Shown: positions 49,559 through 58,015 of the stretch, piece by piece
Position numbering within the stretch: position 1 is the stretch's first letter
Layout of the letters: every line of letters begins with the position of its first letter
Assembly: GCA_051414805.1 (NCBI GenBank)
Contig: CP166702.1
Location: 1,922,001-1,986,000, forward strand
DNA from: Xenophilus sp003671765
GTDB taxonomy: Bacteria > Pseudomonadota > Gammaproteobacteria > Burkholderiales > Burkholderiaceae_C
Direction: 5' to 3'
Length of the DNA: 64,000 nt
Program-made: the position numbers and the translations under genes
Notes under the pieces: model-generated
What the model was told of the DNA's origin: nothing
The model's database searches: none
The model's input: the letters and a program-made list of their open reading frames with translations, nothing else

Positions 49559-50434
49559 ATGAACATTTCAATGCCCGCGCTGCTGAGCCAGCTGCTGCTG
49601 GGGCTGGTCAACGGATCGTTCTACGCGATCCTCAGCCTTGGCCTCGCGGTCATCTTCGGCCTGCTCAACGTCATCAACTTCGCGCACGGTGCCCTCTTCA
49701 TGATGGGCGCGGTGCTGACGTGGATGGCCATGAACTATTTCGAGGTCAACTACTGGGTCATGCTGATCGCGGCGCCGGTCATCGTCGGCCTGTTCGGCGT
49801 GCTCATCGAGCGGCTGCTGCTGCGCTGGATCTACAAGCTCGACCACCTCTATGGCCTGCTGCTGACGCTCGGCCTCACGCTGCTGATCGAAGGCGCGTTC
49901 CGTTCGGTGTACGGCGTGTCGGGCCTGTCGTACGACGCGCCCGACCAGCTGTCCGGTGCGACCAACCTGGGCTTCATGATCCTGCCCAACTACCGGGCCT
50001 GGGTCGTGGTGGCCTCGCTGCTGGTGTGCTTTGCCACCTGGTTCGTGATCGAGAAGACCCGCATCGGCGCCTACCTGCGCGCCGGCACCGAGAACCCGCG
50101 CCTGGTGGAGGCCTTCGGCGTCAACGTGCCGCTGATGATCACGCTGACCTACGGCTTCGGCGTGGCGCTCGCTGCCTTCGCCGGCGTGCTGGCCGCGCCG
50201 GTGATCCAGGTGTCGCCGCTGATGGGGCAGAACCTCATCATCGTCGTCTTCGCCGTGGTGGTGATCGGCGGCATGGGCTCGATCATGGGTGCCATCCTCA
50301 CCGGCCTGGGCCTGGGGGTGATCGAGGGTTTCACCAAGGTCTTCTATCCCGAGGCCTCGTCCACCGTCGTGTTCGTGATCATGGTGATCGTGCTGCTGAT
50401 CCGTCCTGCCGGCCTGTTCGGCAAAGAAAAATGA
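49559..50434 (+). CDS. livH: Branched-chain amino acid/amide ABC transporter permease LivH
   Basis: The 291-residue inner-membrane permease has about eight helices. Family features are NGSFYAILSLGLAVIFGLLNVINFAHGAL (about 18-46, in two parts) at the N-terminus and MGQNLIIVVFAVVVIGGMGS near 222-241 in the cytoplasmic coupling region. Length is normal. Its TGA lies in an ATGA that begins spacer copy C. Confidence 0.95.
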   Translation: MNISMPALLSQLLLGLVNGSFYAILSLGLAVIFGLLNVINFAHGALFMMGAVLTWMAMNYFEVNYWVMLIAAPVIVGLFGVLIERLLLRWIYKLDHLYGLLLTLGLTLLIEGAFRSVYGVSGLSYDAPDQLSGATNLGFMILPNYRAWVVVASLLVCFATWFVIEKTRIGAYLRAGTENPRLVEAFGVNVPLMITLTYGFGVALAAFAGVLAAPVIQVSPLMGQNLIIVVFAVVVIGGMGSIMGAILTGLGLGVIEGFTKVFYPEASSTVVFVIMVIVLLIRPAGLFGKEK

Positions 50435-50608
50435 CCCACCCCCAGTCTTCGCGCACTTCGTGTCGCTGCGCCAACCCCCTCCAGGGGGCAGCAGCAGCGG
50501 CCCGGCCAAGCCGGTTCCGCGCTGCTTCCCGCCTGAACCTGCTCCGCGGCCGAAGGCTCGTGCGTTGGCCAGAGGCGTCGGTGCAGTGCGAAGACGGGGT
50601 TCATTGAA
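50431..50608. repeat. GC-rich intergenic spacer element, copy C (livH-livM)
   Basis: It starts ATGACCCACCCCCAG at the livH stop and ends at the ATGA of livM. It is longer (178 bp) and more diverged than copies A and B. It keeps CTTCG-GTC-CTGCGC, a CCCCCTCCAGGGGG hairpin and CGGCCCGG. No protein-like ORF is seen. Confidence 0.55.
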
Positions 50609-51589
50609 ATGAACAGATCCCTCCTCGGCTACGGCCTCCTGCTCGCCGCGCTGATCGCGGCGCCCTTCGTGGGCGCCTACCCGGTCTTCGTGATGAAGCT
50701 GATGTGCTTCGCGCTCTTCGCGTCGGCCTTCAACCTGCTGCTCGGCTTCACCGGCCTGCTGTCTTTCGGCCACGCGGCGTTCCTGGGCTTCTCGGCCTAC
50801 ATCGCCGGCTATTGCCTGCGCGACCTGGGTCTCACGCCCGAGCTCGGCCTGATCGCCGGGACGCTCACCGGCGCCTTGCTCGGCTGGGTCTTCGGCCTGC
50901 TGGCGATCCGCCGCCAGGGCATCTACTTCGCGATGATCACGCTGGCGCTGGCGCAGATGGTGTTCTTCTTCTGCCTGCAGGCGAAGTTCACCGGCGGCGA
51001 GGACGGCCTGCAGGGCGTGCCCCGCGGCAAGCTCTTCGGCGTGCTCGACCTGTCCAACGACATGACCATGTACTACGTCACCCTCGTGGTCGTGGTCGCG
51101 GCCTTCCTGCTCATCGTGCGCACCATCCACTCGCCCTTCGGCCAGGTGCTCAAGGGCATCAAGGAGAACGAGCCGCGCGCACTGTCGCTGGGCTACGACG
51201 TGAGCCGCTTCAAGCTCTTGGCCTTCGTGATCTCGGCCGCGCTCTCGGGCCTGGCCGGTTCGCTCAAGACCCTGGTGCTGGGCTTCGCCACGCTGACCGA
51301 CGTGCACTGGTCGTCCTCGGGCTCGGTCATCCTCATGACGCTGCTGGGCGGCCTGGGCACGCTGTCGGGCCCGATCGTCGGCGCGGCGGTGGTGGTCGCG
51401 CTGGAGAACAAGATCGGCGACCTGGGCACCGCGCTGGCGCACCTCACCGGCGTCGAATGGTTCAACACCCTGGGCGAGTCCGTCACCATGGTCACCGGCC
51501 TGATCTTCGTGGTGTGCGTGTTGGCCTTCCGGCGCGGCATCATGGGCGAGGTGATCGCCTTGCTGGGGCGTCGCCGCAAGGGCAGCTGA
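50609..51589 (+). CDS. livM: Branched-chain amino acid/amide ABC transporter permease LivM
   Basis: The 326-residue permease has about ten helices. Conserved parts are LLLGFTGLLSFGHAAFLGFSAY (near 44-65, two parts FTGLLSFGHAAF), LAIRRQGIYFAMITLALAQM near 97-116, and the EAA-like loop FGQVLKGIKENEPRALSLGYD near 177-197. It ends with a basic tail RGIMGEV...RRRKGS. It is last in the operon, followed by a likely terminator. Confidence 0.95.
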   Translation: MNRSLLGYGLLLAALIAAPFVGAYPVFVMKLMCFALFASAFNLLLGFTGLLSFGHAAFLGFSAYIAGYCLRDLGLTPELGLIAGTLTGALLGWVFGLLAIRRQGIYFAMITLALAQMVFFFCLQAKFTGGEDGLQGVPRGKLFGVLDLSNDMTMYYVTLVVVVAAFLLIVRTIHSPFGQVLKGIKENEPRALSLGYDVSRFKLLAFVISAALSGLAGSLKTLVLGFATLTDVHWSSSGSVILMTLLGGLGTLSGPIVGAAVVVALENKIGDLGTALAHLTGVEWFNTLGESVTMVTGLIFVVCVLAFRRGIMGEVIALLGRRRKGS

Positions 51590-51626
51590 CGAGCGCCTTG
51601 GCTGCGGCGGCTGGGCTCGTTTTCTT
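51589..51626 (+). terminator. Probable intrinsic terminator after livM
   Basis: ACGAGC (51589-51594) pairs with GCTCGT (51615-51620), with inner GC pairing, then TTTCTT (51621-51626). Confidence 0.6.
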
Positions 51627-51668
51627 GAACCGAATCGGTCTGCAGCGCCCGCCCAGTCTGCGCAAGCA

Positions 51669-51685
51669 GCTATCGATTTGGTAGC
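51669..51685. repeat. Short GCTAT...GTAGC palindrome
   Basis: GCTAT (51669-51673) and GTAGC (51681-51685) flank a 7-nt spacer in the gap between livM and the convergent lipocalin gene. It belongs to the same low-GC palindrome set as 810-826 and 9413-9429. Confidence 0.45.
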
Positions 51686-51711
51686 AAGCCGGTGGCGAGC
51701 CGGCCGGCGCC

Positions 51712-52788
51712 TCAAAGCCGCAGCGCCGCCACGTAGCCCGTCATTTCCAGGTAGCCGTGCCCCACGGTGCGGCCTTGCGCGTCGCGCAGCGCGCTCAGGC
51801 CTTCCCAGTAGATGGCGCCGGTCGAGCCGCGGCTGTCCAGTTCCTGGTCGTCGAGCAGGGAGGCCACTTCGAAGCGGCCTGCCGGCGTGTCGACCGTCCA
51901 CTGCACCGGGTAGCGCCCCCCAGAGCGCGGACTGGTCCACACGCGGCCAGGCGTGAAGCGCACCTCCTGCGGCCCGAAGGCTTGCACCACGCCGCCCCCC
52001 GCACGCCAGGACCCACCGACCCACAGCGCCGAGCCGTCACGCCGCCGCAGCCGGAAGGCGGTGAGCGCACTGCCGTCGTCCAGGTTCATGCCGATCCAGT
52101 CCCAGCCCACGGCCTCGGGATGCATCAGCGCCTCGCTCCATTCGTGGTCCAGCCAGGCACGGCCGGTCACCTCGAGCGGTGCCTGCCCCTGCAGCGCGAT
52201 GCGGCCCTGGACGGCCAGTTGCGGCTCGCTGTAGTAGTAGCTGGCCTGCGAGGCGTCCGGCCCCTTGCGCGACAGGCCCGAGCTGCCCTGCAGCAGCAGC
52301 GGCTGCGTGGGCGTGAAGCGCAGCGACAGGCCGAAGCCGTCCGCGCCCGCATCGGCCGCCACCTCGGCCTGGTAGCGGCCGCTGGTGGCATCGCGCACCA
52401 GCGACCAGTCCTGCAGGCGGATGTCGGTGTCGGCTTCGGACGCGCTCGCGATGCCGAAGCCGGCGCGCGCGATGCGCTGCTCGTGCCGCAGCTGGCGCCC
52501 CTGCAGGTCCGTCACGGCCGCGTGTGCGAAGAGAAGCTGCTTCGCCGCGAAGGCCGAGCGCATCGGCTGCGCCGCATCCACGCGCGAGCGGAAGAAGGTG
52601 ACCTGGAAGCCGAAGCGCCGTCCCTCGGCCGCCTCGGCATGACCGGTGATGTACCACCACTCGGTACGCAGCTCCGGATGGCTGCCGAAGTCGCGCGGGA
52701 ACTGCAGCGTGCGTGGCGGCAGTGCGCGTGCCGAGCTGGCCCAGGCCAGTGCGGGCAGCAGGGCGAGGGCGTGGCGACGGGTCAGCAT
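51712..52788 (-). CDS. AttH/CrtC-type lipocalin-fold secreted protein
   Basis: The 358-residue product has a signal peptide with a basic start (MLTRRHALALLPALAWASSARA). It has the family motifs RTEWWYITGH near 41-50 and AWLDHEWS near 212, seen in AttH/hydroxyneurosporene-dehydrogenase-like (CrtC, lipocalin-9) proteins. Such proteins usually follow an FtsX-like permease and a LolD-like ATPase and act in the periplasm, possibly on lipids or secondary metabolites. Here the permease lies upstream at 53409-55991, but a toxin-antitoxin pair stands between them. The start at 52788 was chosen for the signal peptide. Confidence 0.82.
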   Translation of the reverse strand: MLTRRHALALLPALAWASSARALPPRTLQFPRDFGSHPELRTEWWYITGHAEAAEGRRFGFQVTFFRSRVDAAQPMRSAFAAKQLLFAHAAVTDLQGRQLRHEQRIARAGFGIASASEADTDIRLQDWSLVRDATSGRYQAEVAADAGADGFGLSLRFTPTQPLLLQGSSGLSRKGPDASQASYYYSEPQLAVQGRIALQGQAPLEVTGRAWLDHEWSEALMHPEAVGWDWIGMNLDDGSALTAFRLRRRDGSALWVGGSWRAGGGVVQAFGPQEVRFTPGRVWTSPRSGGRYPVQWTVDTPAGRFEVASLLDDQELDSRGSTGAIYWEGLSALRDAQGRTVGHGYLEMTGYVAALRL

Positions 52789-52798
52789 GGCGACGCGC

Positions 52799-53116
52799 TC
52801 AATCCTGCATCTGCTCGGCGATGTCGCGGCGTTCGTGCAGCACGCGCCACACGTCGATGTGGTCCTCGTGCGCCATGTAGAACAGCAGATAGGGAAAGCG
52901 TGTGAGTCGCCAGCAGCGGAGGCCGGGAAGTTGCAATTCGTGGGCGTGGCGCGTAGAGCCCGTGCCGGCATGGCGGCCGATGTGCGCACAGGCGGCCTCC
53001 AGCGCGTCGACGAAGCCCAGTGCCGCCTCGATGGCCTGTTCGCCGACGTAGTGCGCGATGGCGTCGTCCGCGTCATCCTGCGCCAGCGGTCGCAGGCGCA
53101 CCGGCAGCGCTCTCAC
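52799..53116 (-). CDS. parE: Type II toxin, RelE/ParE family
   Basis: The 105-residue protein has the ParE/RelE fold pattern: N-terminal helices DDADDAIAHYVGEQAIEAALGFVDALEAAC, then strands GLRCWRLTRFPYLLFYMAHEDHIDVWRVLHERRDI. The C-terminal H-E-R-R-D-I ending is typical of ParE. ParE toxins act on DNA gyrase, whereas RelE toxins cut mRNA; sequence alone favours ParE. Its ATG overlaps the antitoxin stop by 4 nt. It ends 10 bp before the lipocalin gene start. Confidence 0.9.
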   Translation of the reverse strand: MRALPVRLRPLAQDDADDAIAHYVGEQAIEAALGFVDALEAACAHIGRHAGTGSTRHAHELQLPGLRCWRLTRFPYLLFYMAHEDHIDVWRVLHERRDIAEQMQD

Positions 53117-53364
53117 CGCTTGGTGCCAGGCTTGAGCGTCTTGCGTGCGCGGGCCCGCAGCGCGTCGAAGTAGTCGCCGTCCGCCGGACGAGCGGGTCCC
53201 GACGCCGCGCCGGCCAGCAACAACTCGCGCAAATGCCGTCGCTCCTGCTCACGCCGCAGCAGTTCTCGCACGTACTCGCTGCTGGTCCCGTAGCCGCGCT
53301 CGGCCACTTCGCGATCGACGAAGGCCTTCAAGTGCTCGGGCAGGGAGATGTTCATGGTGCTCAT
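53113..53364 (-). CDS. parD: Type II antitoxin, ParD (CopG/ribbon-helix-helix) family
   Basis: The 83-residue protein has an N-terminal ribbon-helix-helix: MNISLPEHLKAFVDREVAERGYGTSSEYVRELLRREQE (residues 4-41, split as MNISLPEHL and GTSSEYVRELLRREQ). This is the standard ParD pattern, with a C-terminal tail that would wrap the toxin. The two ATGs at 53364 and 53355 are both possible. A direct repeat lies just upstream for likely autoregulation. Confidence 0.92.
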   Translation of the reverse strand: MSTMNISLPEHLKAFVDREVAERGYGTSSEYVRELLRREQERRHLRELLLAGAASGPARPADGDYFDALRARARKTLKPGTKR

Positions 53365-53382
53365 GGGAGCAGTGTGGTGTGC

Positions 53383-53399
53383 TTGGCAAAATTTGGCAA
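53383..53399. promoter_or_regulatory. Candidate ParD operator
   Basis: TTGGCAA (53383-53389) and TTGGCAA (53393-53399) form a direct repeat with a 3-nt gap, 19 bp upstream of parD and 10 bp from the permease end. RHH antitoxins bind such repeats. The AT-rich core may overlap the promoter. Confidence 0.5.
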
Positions 53400-53408
53400 G
53401 GCAAGGGC

Positions 53409-55991
53409 CTACCAATCTTCTTTCACCGCCAGCACCGCCTCCCGCGATGCCGTCGCGCGCCCCGCCAGCCAGGCCGTGACGGTGCCGGCCACCACCACCG
53501 CGCCGCACAGCAGCGCGAGCCGGCCCCAGGGCACGAGCAGATCCATGCTCCAGTGGAAGCTCTGCGGGTTGACCACCTTCACCAGCACCACCGACACCGC
53601 CAGTCCCAGCGCCAGCCCGGCGACGGCGCCGATGGCGGTCCACGCGGCGCCTTCGCCGGCCACCACCGCCAGCACCTGCCGCCGCGTGAGGCCCAGGTGC
53701 GCCAGCAGGCCGAATTCCTTGCGCCGCGCCAGCACCTGCGCGCTGAAGCTCGCCGCCACGCCGAACAGGCCGATCGCGATGGCCACGGCCTGCAGCCAGT
53801 AGGTGACGGCGAAGCTGCGGTCGAAGATGCGCAGCGAGTTCGCGCGGATCTGCGCGACCGACGAGAACTCGATGGCGTTGCCATCGCCGCCGAAGGCCCT
53901 GGCCGCCAGGGTGCGCGCGGCCTGCTGCACGTCGGCTTCTCGCGCGCCAGGGGCGAGCCACAGCGCGATGTCGCTCACGCGCCGGTCGCCCGTCAGGCGC
54001 ACGAAGTCGGCGCTGTCCATCGTCACCGCGCCGAACTGGCGCACATAGTCGCGCCACACCCCCGCGATGAAAAACGAAGCGGCTGCCGCAGGCGGTGCGG
54101 ACGCAGCCGTCCCGAATGCCTTCGAAAGCTCCGGCCAGTCCTGCCCCGGCCGCAGGCCATACAGCGCGACCATCGGCTCGCTCACGTACAGGCCGATGCG
54201 CCCGGCGGGCACGGGCAGGGCCGGGCCGACCAGCGGCAGCGAACGTGCGGCGTCGTCGGTGTCGATGGCGCGGGCAATCAGCGTGACGGGCGGCCGCGAC
54301 GCATCGAGGAGCAGGCTGCGCGTGCGCAGGGTGCTGGCCCGCGCCACGCCGGGGAGCTGCGCCATCTGCTGCACGAGCGCGGTGTCGAAGGGCGCGGCGT
54401 CGGTCGCCGCGCCGCCGGTGCCGGCCGCGCGCAGGTACAGGTCGGCCGGCAGCACCACGTCGAGCCACTGCGTCACCGAGTCGCGGAAGCTCGCCACCAT
54501 CACCGTCAGGGCGACCGACAGCGCCAGGCTGGCGACCACGCCGCTCACCGCCACGGCGGCCGTGCCCCGCATGCGCCGGGCGCGCTCGATGGCCAGCATG
54601 GACAGCAGGCGCTGCCCGAGCCGCGGCGCAAGCCGGTCGTACACCGCCTCGATCAGCCAGGGCAGGCCCGCGATGCCACCGACCAGCAGCAATCCGACCG
54701 AGACGTAGGCCGCCAACGGAATACCGAAAACGGCTGGAACGCCCGCCAGTCCTATGCCTCCAGCTATCAAAATCAAAGCAATCCACGGTCTGCGCGCGGT
54801 GGCGTTGGCTGCGCCCAGCCCCTTGAGCGTCTGCGCCTCGGGCAGGCGCTGCGCCGCGCGCGCCGGCCACCAGCCGCCCACCCCCGCTGCCGCCAGCCCC
54901 AGTGCGCCATAGAGCAGGGCGGCCGGCGTGCTCCATTGCAGCCGCGGCGACACGCCCGAAAAGTAGCCGCCGCCCAGGTCGCCGCCCAGCAGCCGCAGCG
55001 CGGCCCAGGCGAGCGTGCCGCCGAGCAGCAGCCCGGCGACGCTGCCCACGGCGCCCAGCAGCAGCGACTCCGCCAGCACCAGCCGCAGGCGCTGGCTCGG
55101 CGTCAGCCCCAGCACGCCCAGCAGCGCGAACTGCTGCGCGCGCTTGGTCACGCTCAGCGCCAGCACCGAGAACACCAGGAAGGCGCCGGTGAAGAGCGCC
55201 ACCAGCGCCAGCACCGTCAGGTTGACGCGGTAGGCGCGCGACAGGTTGCTCGCGCGCTCGGCCGCGTCGCCGGGCTCGGCCACGCGCACGTTCGCGGGCC
55301 AGCCCGGCAGGCGCTGCAGCGCGGTGACGAAAGCTGCCCGGTCGGTGCCCGGCGCCAGCCGCAGGTCGATGCGCGTGAGCTCGCCGCCGCGGCCCAGCAA
55401 GTCCTGCGCGGCGCCGATGTCCATCACGGCCAGCGCGCTGCCGCCGGCGGCCACGGTGCCGGCGATGCGCAGGGGCGGCTGGCCGGGCGCCGCGCCGTCG
55501 ATCTGCAGGGTGGGCGAGGCGCCCGCGGCCTGCTGCGCAGCCGGGTTGAGGAAGGCGCGGCCGGGCGAGAGCATGGCGAAACGCGCGTCGTCCTCGCCGC
55601 CTTGCGTGGGCACCGGCATCAGCGAAGGCGCGATGCCGGGCACGACCAGCGCATCGACGCCGACCACGCGCAGGCCGAAGCGCCGGCCGTCGGGCGTGCG
55701 CGCAATGGCCTGCACCTCCAGCACCGGGCTCGCCAGCCGCACCTGCGGCAGCCGCGCCACCTGCGCGTACACCCGCTCGTCGAAGCCGCCCTGCACCGCG
55801 CGCAGTTCCAGGTCGGGCTGGCCGTTGACCGAGCGCACCGCGCCCTGGAACTCGTCCAGCGCCGAGGCATTGATCAGGTGCACCGAGAAGGCCAGCGCCA
55901 CGCCCAGCATGACGGCCACCACCGCGGCCAGGTTACGCCAGGGGTGGTGCCGCAACTCTTGCCAGGAGAAGGTGCGCAGCAGGGCCAGCAT
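53409..55991 (-). CDS. ABC transporter permease, FtsX-like/MacB superfamily
   Basis: The 860-residue protein has an N-terminal membrane helix (LAAVVAVMLGVALAFSVHL), a large periplasmic domain, and two FtsX modules of about three helices each (about 270-440 and 720-850). Membrane segments include VNLTVLALVALFTGAFLVFSVLAL and the last two near VVVAGTVTAWLAGR. It resembles LolE/MacB-type permeases that move lipids or lipoproteins, and the large permeases associated with AttH proteins. No ATPase is adjacent: upstream is an NmrA-family gene. The low-GC repeat remnant at 54763-54780 is inside the coding sequence. Confidence 0.88.
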   Translation of the reverse strand: MLALLRTFSWQELRHHPWRNLAAVVAVMLGVALAFSVHLINASALDEFQGAVRSVNGQPDLELRAVQGGFDERVYAQVARLPQVRLASPVLEVQAIARTPDGRRFGLRVVGVDALVVPGIAPSLMPVPTQGGEDDARFAMLSPGRAFLNPAAQQAAGASPTLQIDGAAPGQPPLRIAGTVAAGGSALAVMDIGAAQDLLGRGGELTRIDLRLAPGTDRAAFVTALQRLPGWPANVRVAEPGDAAERASNLSRAYRVNLTVLALVALFTGAFLVFSVLALSVTKRAQQFALLGVLGLTPSQRLRLVLAESLLLGAVGSVAGLLLGGTLAWAALRLLGGDLGGGYFSGVSPRLQWSTPAALLYGALGLAAAGVGGWWPARAAQRLPEAQTLKGLGAANATARRPWIALILIAGGIGLAGVPAVFGIPLAAYVSVGLLLVGGIAGLPWLIEAVYDRLAPRLGQRLLSMLAIERARRMRGTAAVAVSGVVASLALSVALTVMVASFRDSVTQWLDVVLPADLYLRAAGTGGAATDAAPFDTALVQQMAQLPGVARASTLRTRSLLLDASRPPVTLIARAIDTDDAARSLPLVGPALPVPAGRIGLYVSEPMVALYGLRPGQDWPELSKAFGTAASAPPAAAASFFIAGVWRDYVRQFGAVTMDSADFVRLTGDRRVSDIALWLAPGAREADVQQAARTLAARAFGGDGNAIEFSSVAQIRANSLRIFDRSFAVTYWLQAVAIAIGLFGVAASFSAQVLARRKEFGLLAHLGLTRRQVLAVVAGEGAAWTAIGAVAGLALGLAVSVVLVKVVNPQSFHWSMDLLVPWGRLALLCGAVVVAGTVTAWLAGRATASREAVLAVKEDW

Positions 55992-56059
55992 GGGGGCATT
56001 GTGGCCCGGTGCCGCGGGTGGCCGGCGGTCCTGCAGGGCGCGACGCCGTCAGCGCAAGC

Positions 56060-56917
56060 TCATCCCGCGCGAGCGACCAGCTCGCGCAGCACCGTGGCCA
56101 TCGGCACGGTGCCGCGCCGCGCCGCGCCCTCGAAGCCCAGCCATCCTTCGTTGAAGCCGTCGAGCATGCGCGCGCGAGGTCCCGGATGCCGTGCACCCTG
56201 CTGCCGGAAGCGCGCCTCCCATTCGCCGCGCGGGATGGATTGCGCCCGCACCGGGCGGCCAAGCAGGGCGCCGAGGCCTGCGGCGATGTCGGCGGGCGAC
56301 ACGGGTGCAGGTCCTTCGAGCTCGACCACGCGCGGGCCATCGCCGGGCGCCAGGAGCATCTCCGCGGCGGTGCGGCCCACGTCCTCGGTCGCCACCATCG
56401 GGATGGGTCGCTCCACCGGCTGCAGGTAGGCATCGATCAGGCCTGTGTCGCGTGCGGAAGCCACGTCCCACAGGGCGTTCTCCATGAACCATGCGGGCCG
56501 GATGAAGCGCACGTCCAGTGGCAGGTCGCCCAGTGCGTTCTCGAGCAGCCCGAGTTGGGTCAGCAGGTTCTCCTGCGCGGCCTGCGCACCGATCGTGGAC
56601 AACGCCACGACGCGCGGCGGGCGCGCCAGGAGCAGCGCCTGCGCGATGGCTCCGATCAGCGCGCGTGCCTCGGGAAAGCCCGGCGCCGGGTCGAAGTTGG
56701 CGGGCAGCATGACGAACACGCCCCGCGTGCCCGAGAAGGCGCGTGCCAGTGCCTGGCCGTCCTCGAGATCGGCAACGGCCACATCGGCGCCCTGGTCACT
56801 CCAGGGCACTGCGCGTGCGGCATCGCGCACCACGGCGCGCACGGTTTGGTGGTGGGCCAGCAGGGTGCGCGCCACCGCGCCTCCCACCTGGCCGGTGATT
56901 CCGGTGACTGCATACAT
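56060..56917 (-). CDS. NmrA-like NAD(P)-binding protein (atypical SDR)
   Basis: The 285-residue protein has a glycine-rich nucleotide-binding start, MYAVTGITGQVGGAVARTLL (T-G-x-x-G-x-x-G), and the NmrA/HSCARG features VRDAARAVPWSDQGADVAVADLED and DVRFIRPAWFMENAL. The catalytic Tyr-Lys pair of classical SDRs is absent, so it may be a redox sensor or an azoreductase/quinone reductase of the YtfG type. The start at 56917 has AAGGAG 10 nt upstream. It is divergent from a LysR gene, which most likely regulates it. Confidence 0.88.
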   Translation of the reverse strand: MYAVTGITGQVGGAVARTLLAHHQTVRAVVRDAARAVPWSDQGADVAVADLEDGQALARAFSGTRGVFVMLPANFDPAPGFPEARALIGAIAQALLLARPPRVVALSTIGAQAAQENLLTQLGLLENALGDLPLDVRFIRPAWFMENALWDVASARDTGLIDAYLQPVERPIPMVATEDVGRTAAEMLLAPGDGPRVVELEGPAPVSPADIAAGLGALLGRPVRAQSIPRGEWEARFRQQGARHPGPRARMLDGFNEGWLGFEGAARRGTVPMATVLRELVARAG

Positions 56918-56963
56918 CGTCGAACTCCTTGCGCCCGCACCGTGCGGGCAATCACATGCATTC

Positions 56964-56987
56964 TGAGAAGTGACATAACATTTCTCA
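56964..56987. promoter_or_regulatory. Candidate LysR operator in nmrA-lysR intergenic region
   Basis: TGAGAA (56964-56969), 12 nt, TTCTCA (56982-56987) is a dyad in the AT-rich 101-bp intergenic region. It is longer than the classic T-N11-A core but is the most striking symmetry there. Confidence 0.55.
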
Positions 56988-57018
56988 ATGACATGAAAGT
57001 CATTCCAAGAATGCCAAA

Positions 57019-57948
57019 ATGGCATGCATGGAACGCTTCGACGAACGCATGCTCAACGGCATGGGCGTGTTCGCCGCCATCGTGCGCAGTGGCAGCTTCG
57101 CCGCTGCGGCGGCGCAGCTCGACATGTCGCAGCCGGGGGTGAGCCGCTCCGTCGCGCGGCTGGAGGCGCGGCTGGGCATCCGGCTGTTCGAGCGCAGTGC
57201 GCGCGCGGTGCGGCTCACTGACGAGGGATGGCGCTTCCACACGCAGACGGCGCCGCTGCTCGCCGGACTGGAGGAGGCCGCGGCCACGGCGGCGGGCGCT
57301 GCAACCACCGTGCGCGGGTACCTGCGCGTCAATGTCGACCCGTACTTCTCGCGCCTGATCCTGGGGCCGCAGCTGGAGTCCTTCATGACCCGGCATCCGG
57401 AGCTTCAGCTCGAACTCGCCACCCGCCCGCAGCTCGGCGACATGCTGTCCGAAGGCATGGACCTTGCGCTGCGCTTCGGCGACCCGCCGACGTCGAGCCT
57501 GGTGGCGCGCAAGCTGCTCGACACGCGCATCCTCACCGTGGCCGCGCCGGCCTACCTCGCGCGCCATGGCCATCCGGTGCGGCCGCAGGAACTGGCCGAC
57601 GGCCGCCATGTGTGCATCGAGTTCCGCGATCCGCAGACCGGGCGGCCCTTTCCGTGGGAGTTCCATCGTCGCGGGCGGCGCATCGTCGTGCCGACCGGCG
57701 GCCGGCTGGTGCTCAACGACGCGGGCACCCTGCACAGCGTGTGCATCGCCGGCTATGGCATCGCGCAGGTGATGGACCTGGGCGCCGCCCCGCTGCTGGC
57801 CAGCGGCGCCCTGGTGGCGCTCTTCCCGGACTGGGCCGAAGAGCGCTTTCCTCTCTATGCGCTGTACCCGTCGCGCCAGCACCTGCCATCGAAGACGCGC
57901 GCCTTCCTGGACTTCGTGGTCGAGCTCACGCAGGGGCATCGCGGCTGA
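57019..57948 (+). CDS. LysR-family transcriptional regulator
   Basis: The 309-residue regulator has the N-terminal winged HTH (MGVFAAIVRSGSFAAAAAQLDMSQPGVSRSVARLEARLG, about 15-53; recognition part QPGVSRSVARLE). A LysR substrate-binding domain follows from about 95, with RGYLRVNVDPYFSRLILGP and DLALRFGDPPTSSLVARKL. It most resembles the group that controls divergent oxidoreductase genes. ATG 57019 or 57028 may be the start. AAGAAT ends 6 nt before the first, a weak sign of a leaderless mRNA. Confidence 0.93.
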   Translation: MACMERFDERMLNGMGVFAAIVRSGSFAAAAAQLDMSQPGVSRSVARLEARLGIRLFERSARAVRLTDEGWRFHTQTAPLLAGLEEAAATAAGAATTVRGYLRVNVDPYFSRLILGPQLESFMTRHPELQLELATRPQLGDMLSEGMDLALRFGDPPTSSLVARKLLDTRILTVAAPAYLARHGHPVRPQELADGRHVCIEFRDPQTGRPFPWEFHRRGRRIVVPTGGRLVLNDAGTLHSVCIAGYGIAQVMDLGAAPLLASGALVALFPDWAEERFPLYALYPSRQHLPSKTRAFLDFVVELTQGHRG

Positions 57949-58015
57949 GGCTCAACCGCGTCCGGCGCCGGGCAGCCTTGCTTGTATAAGACAACGATCG
58001 AACCCGAGTTTGCCC

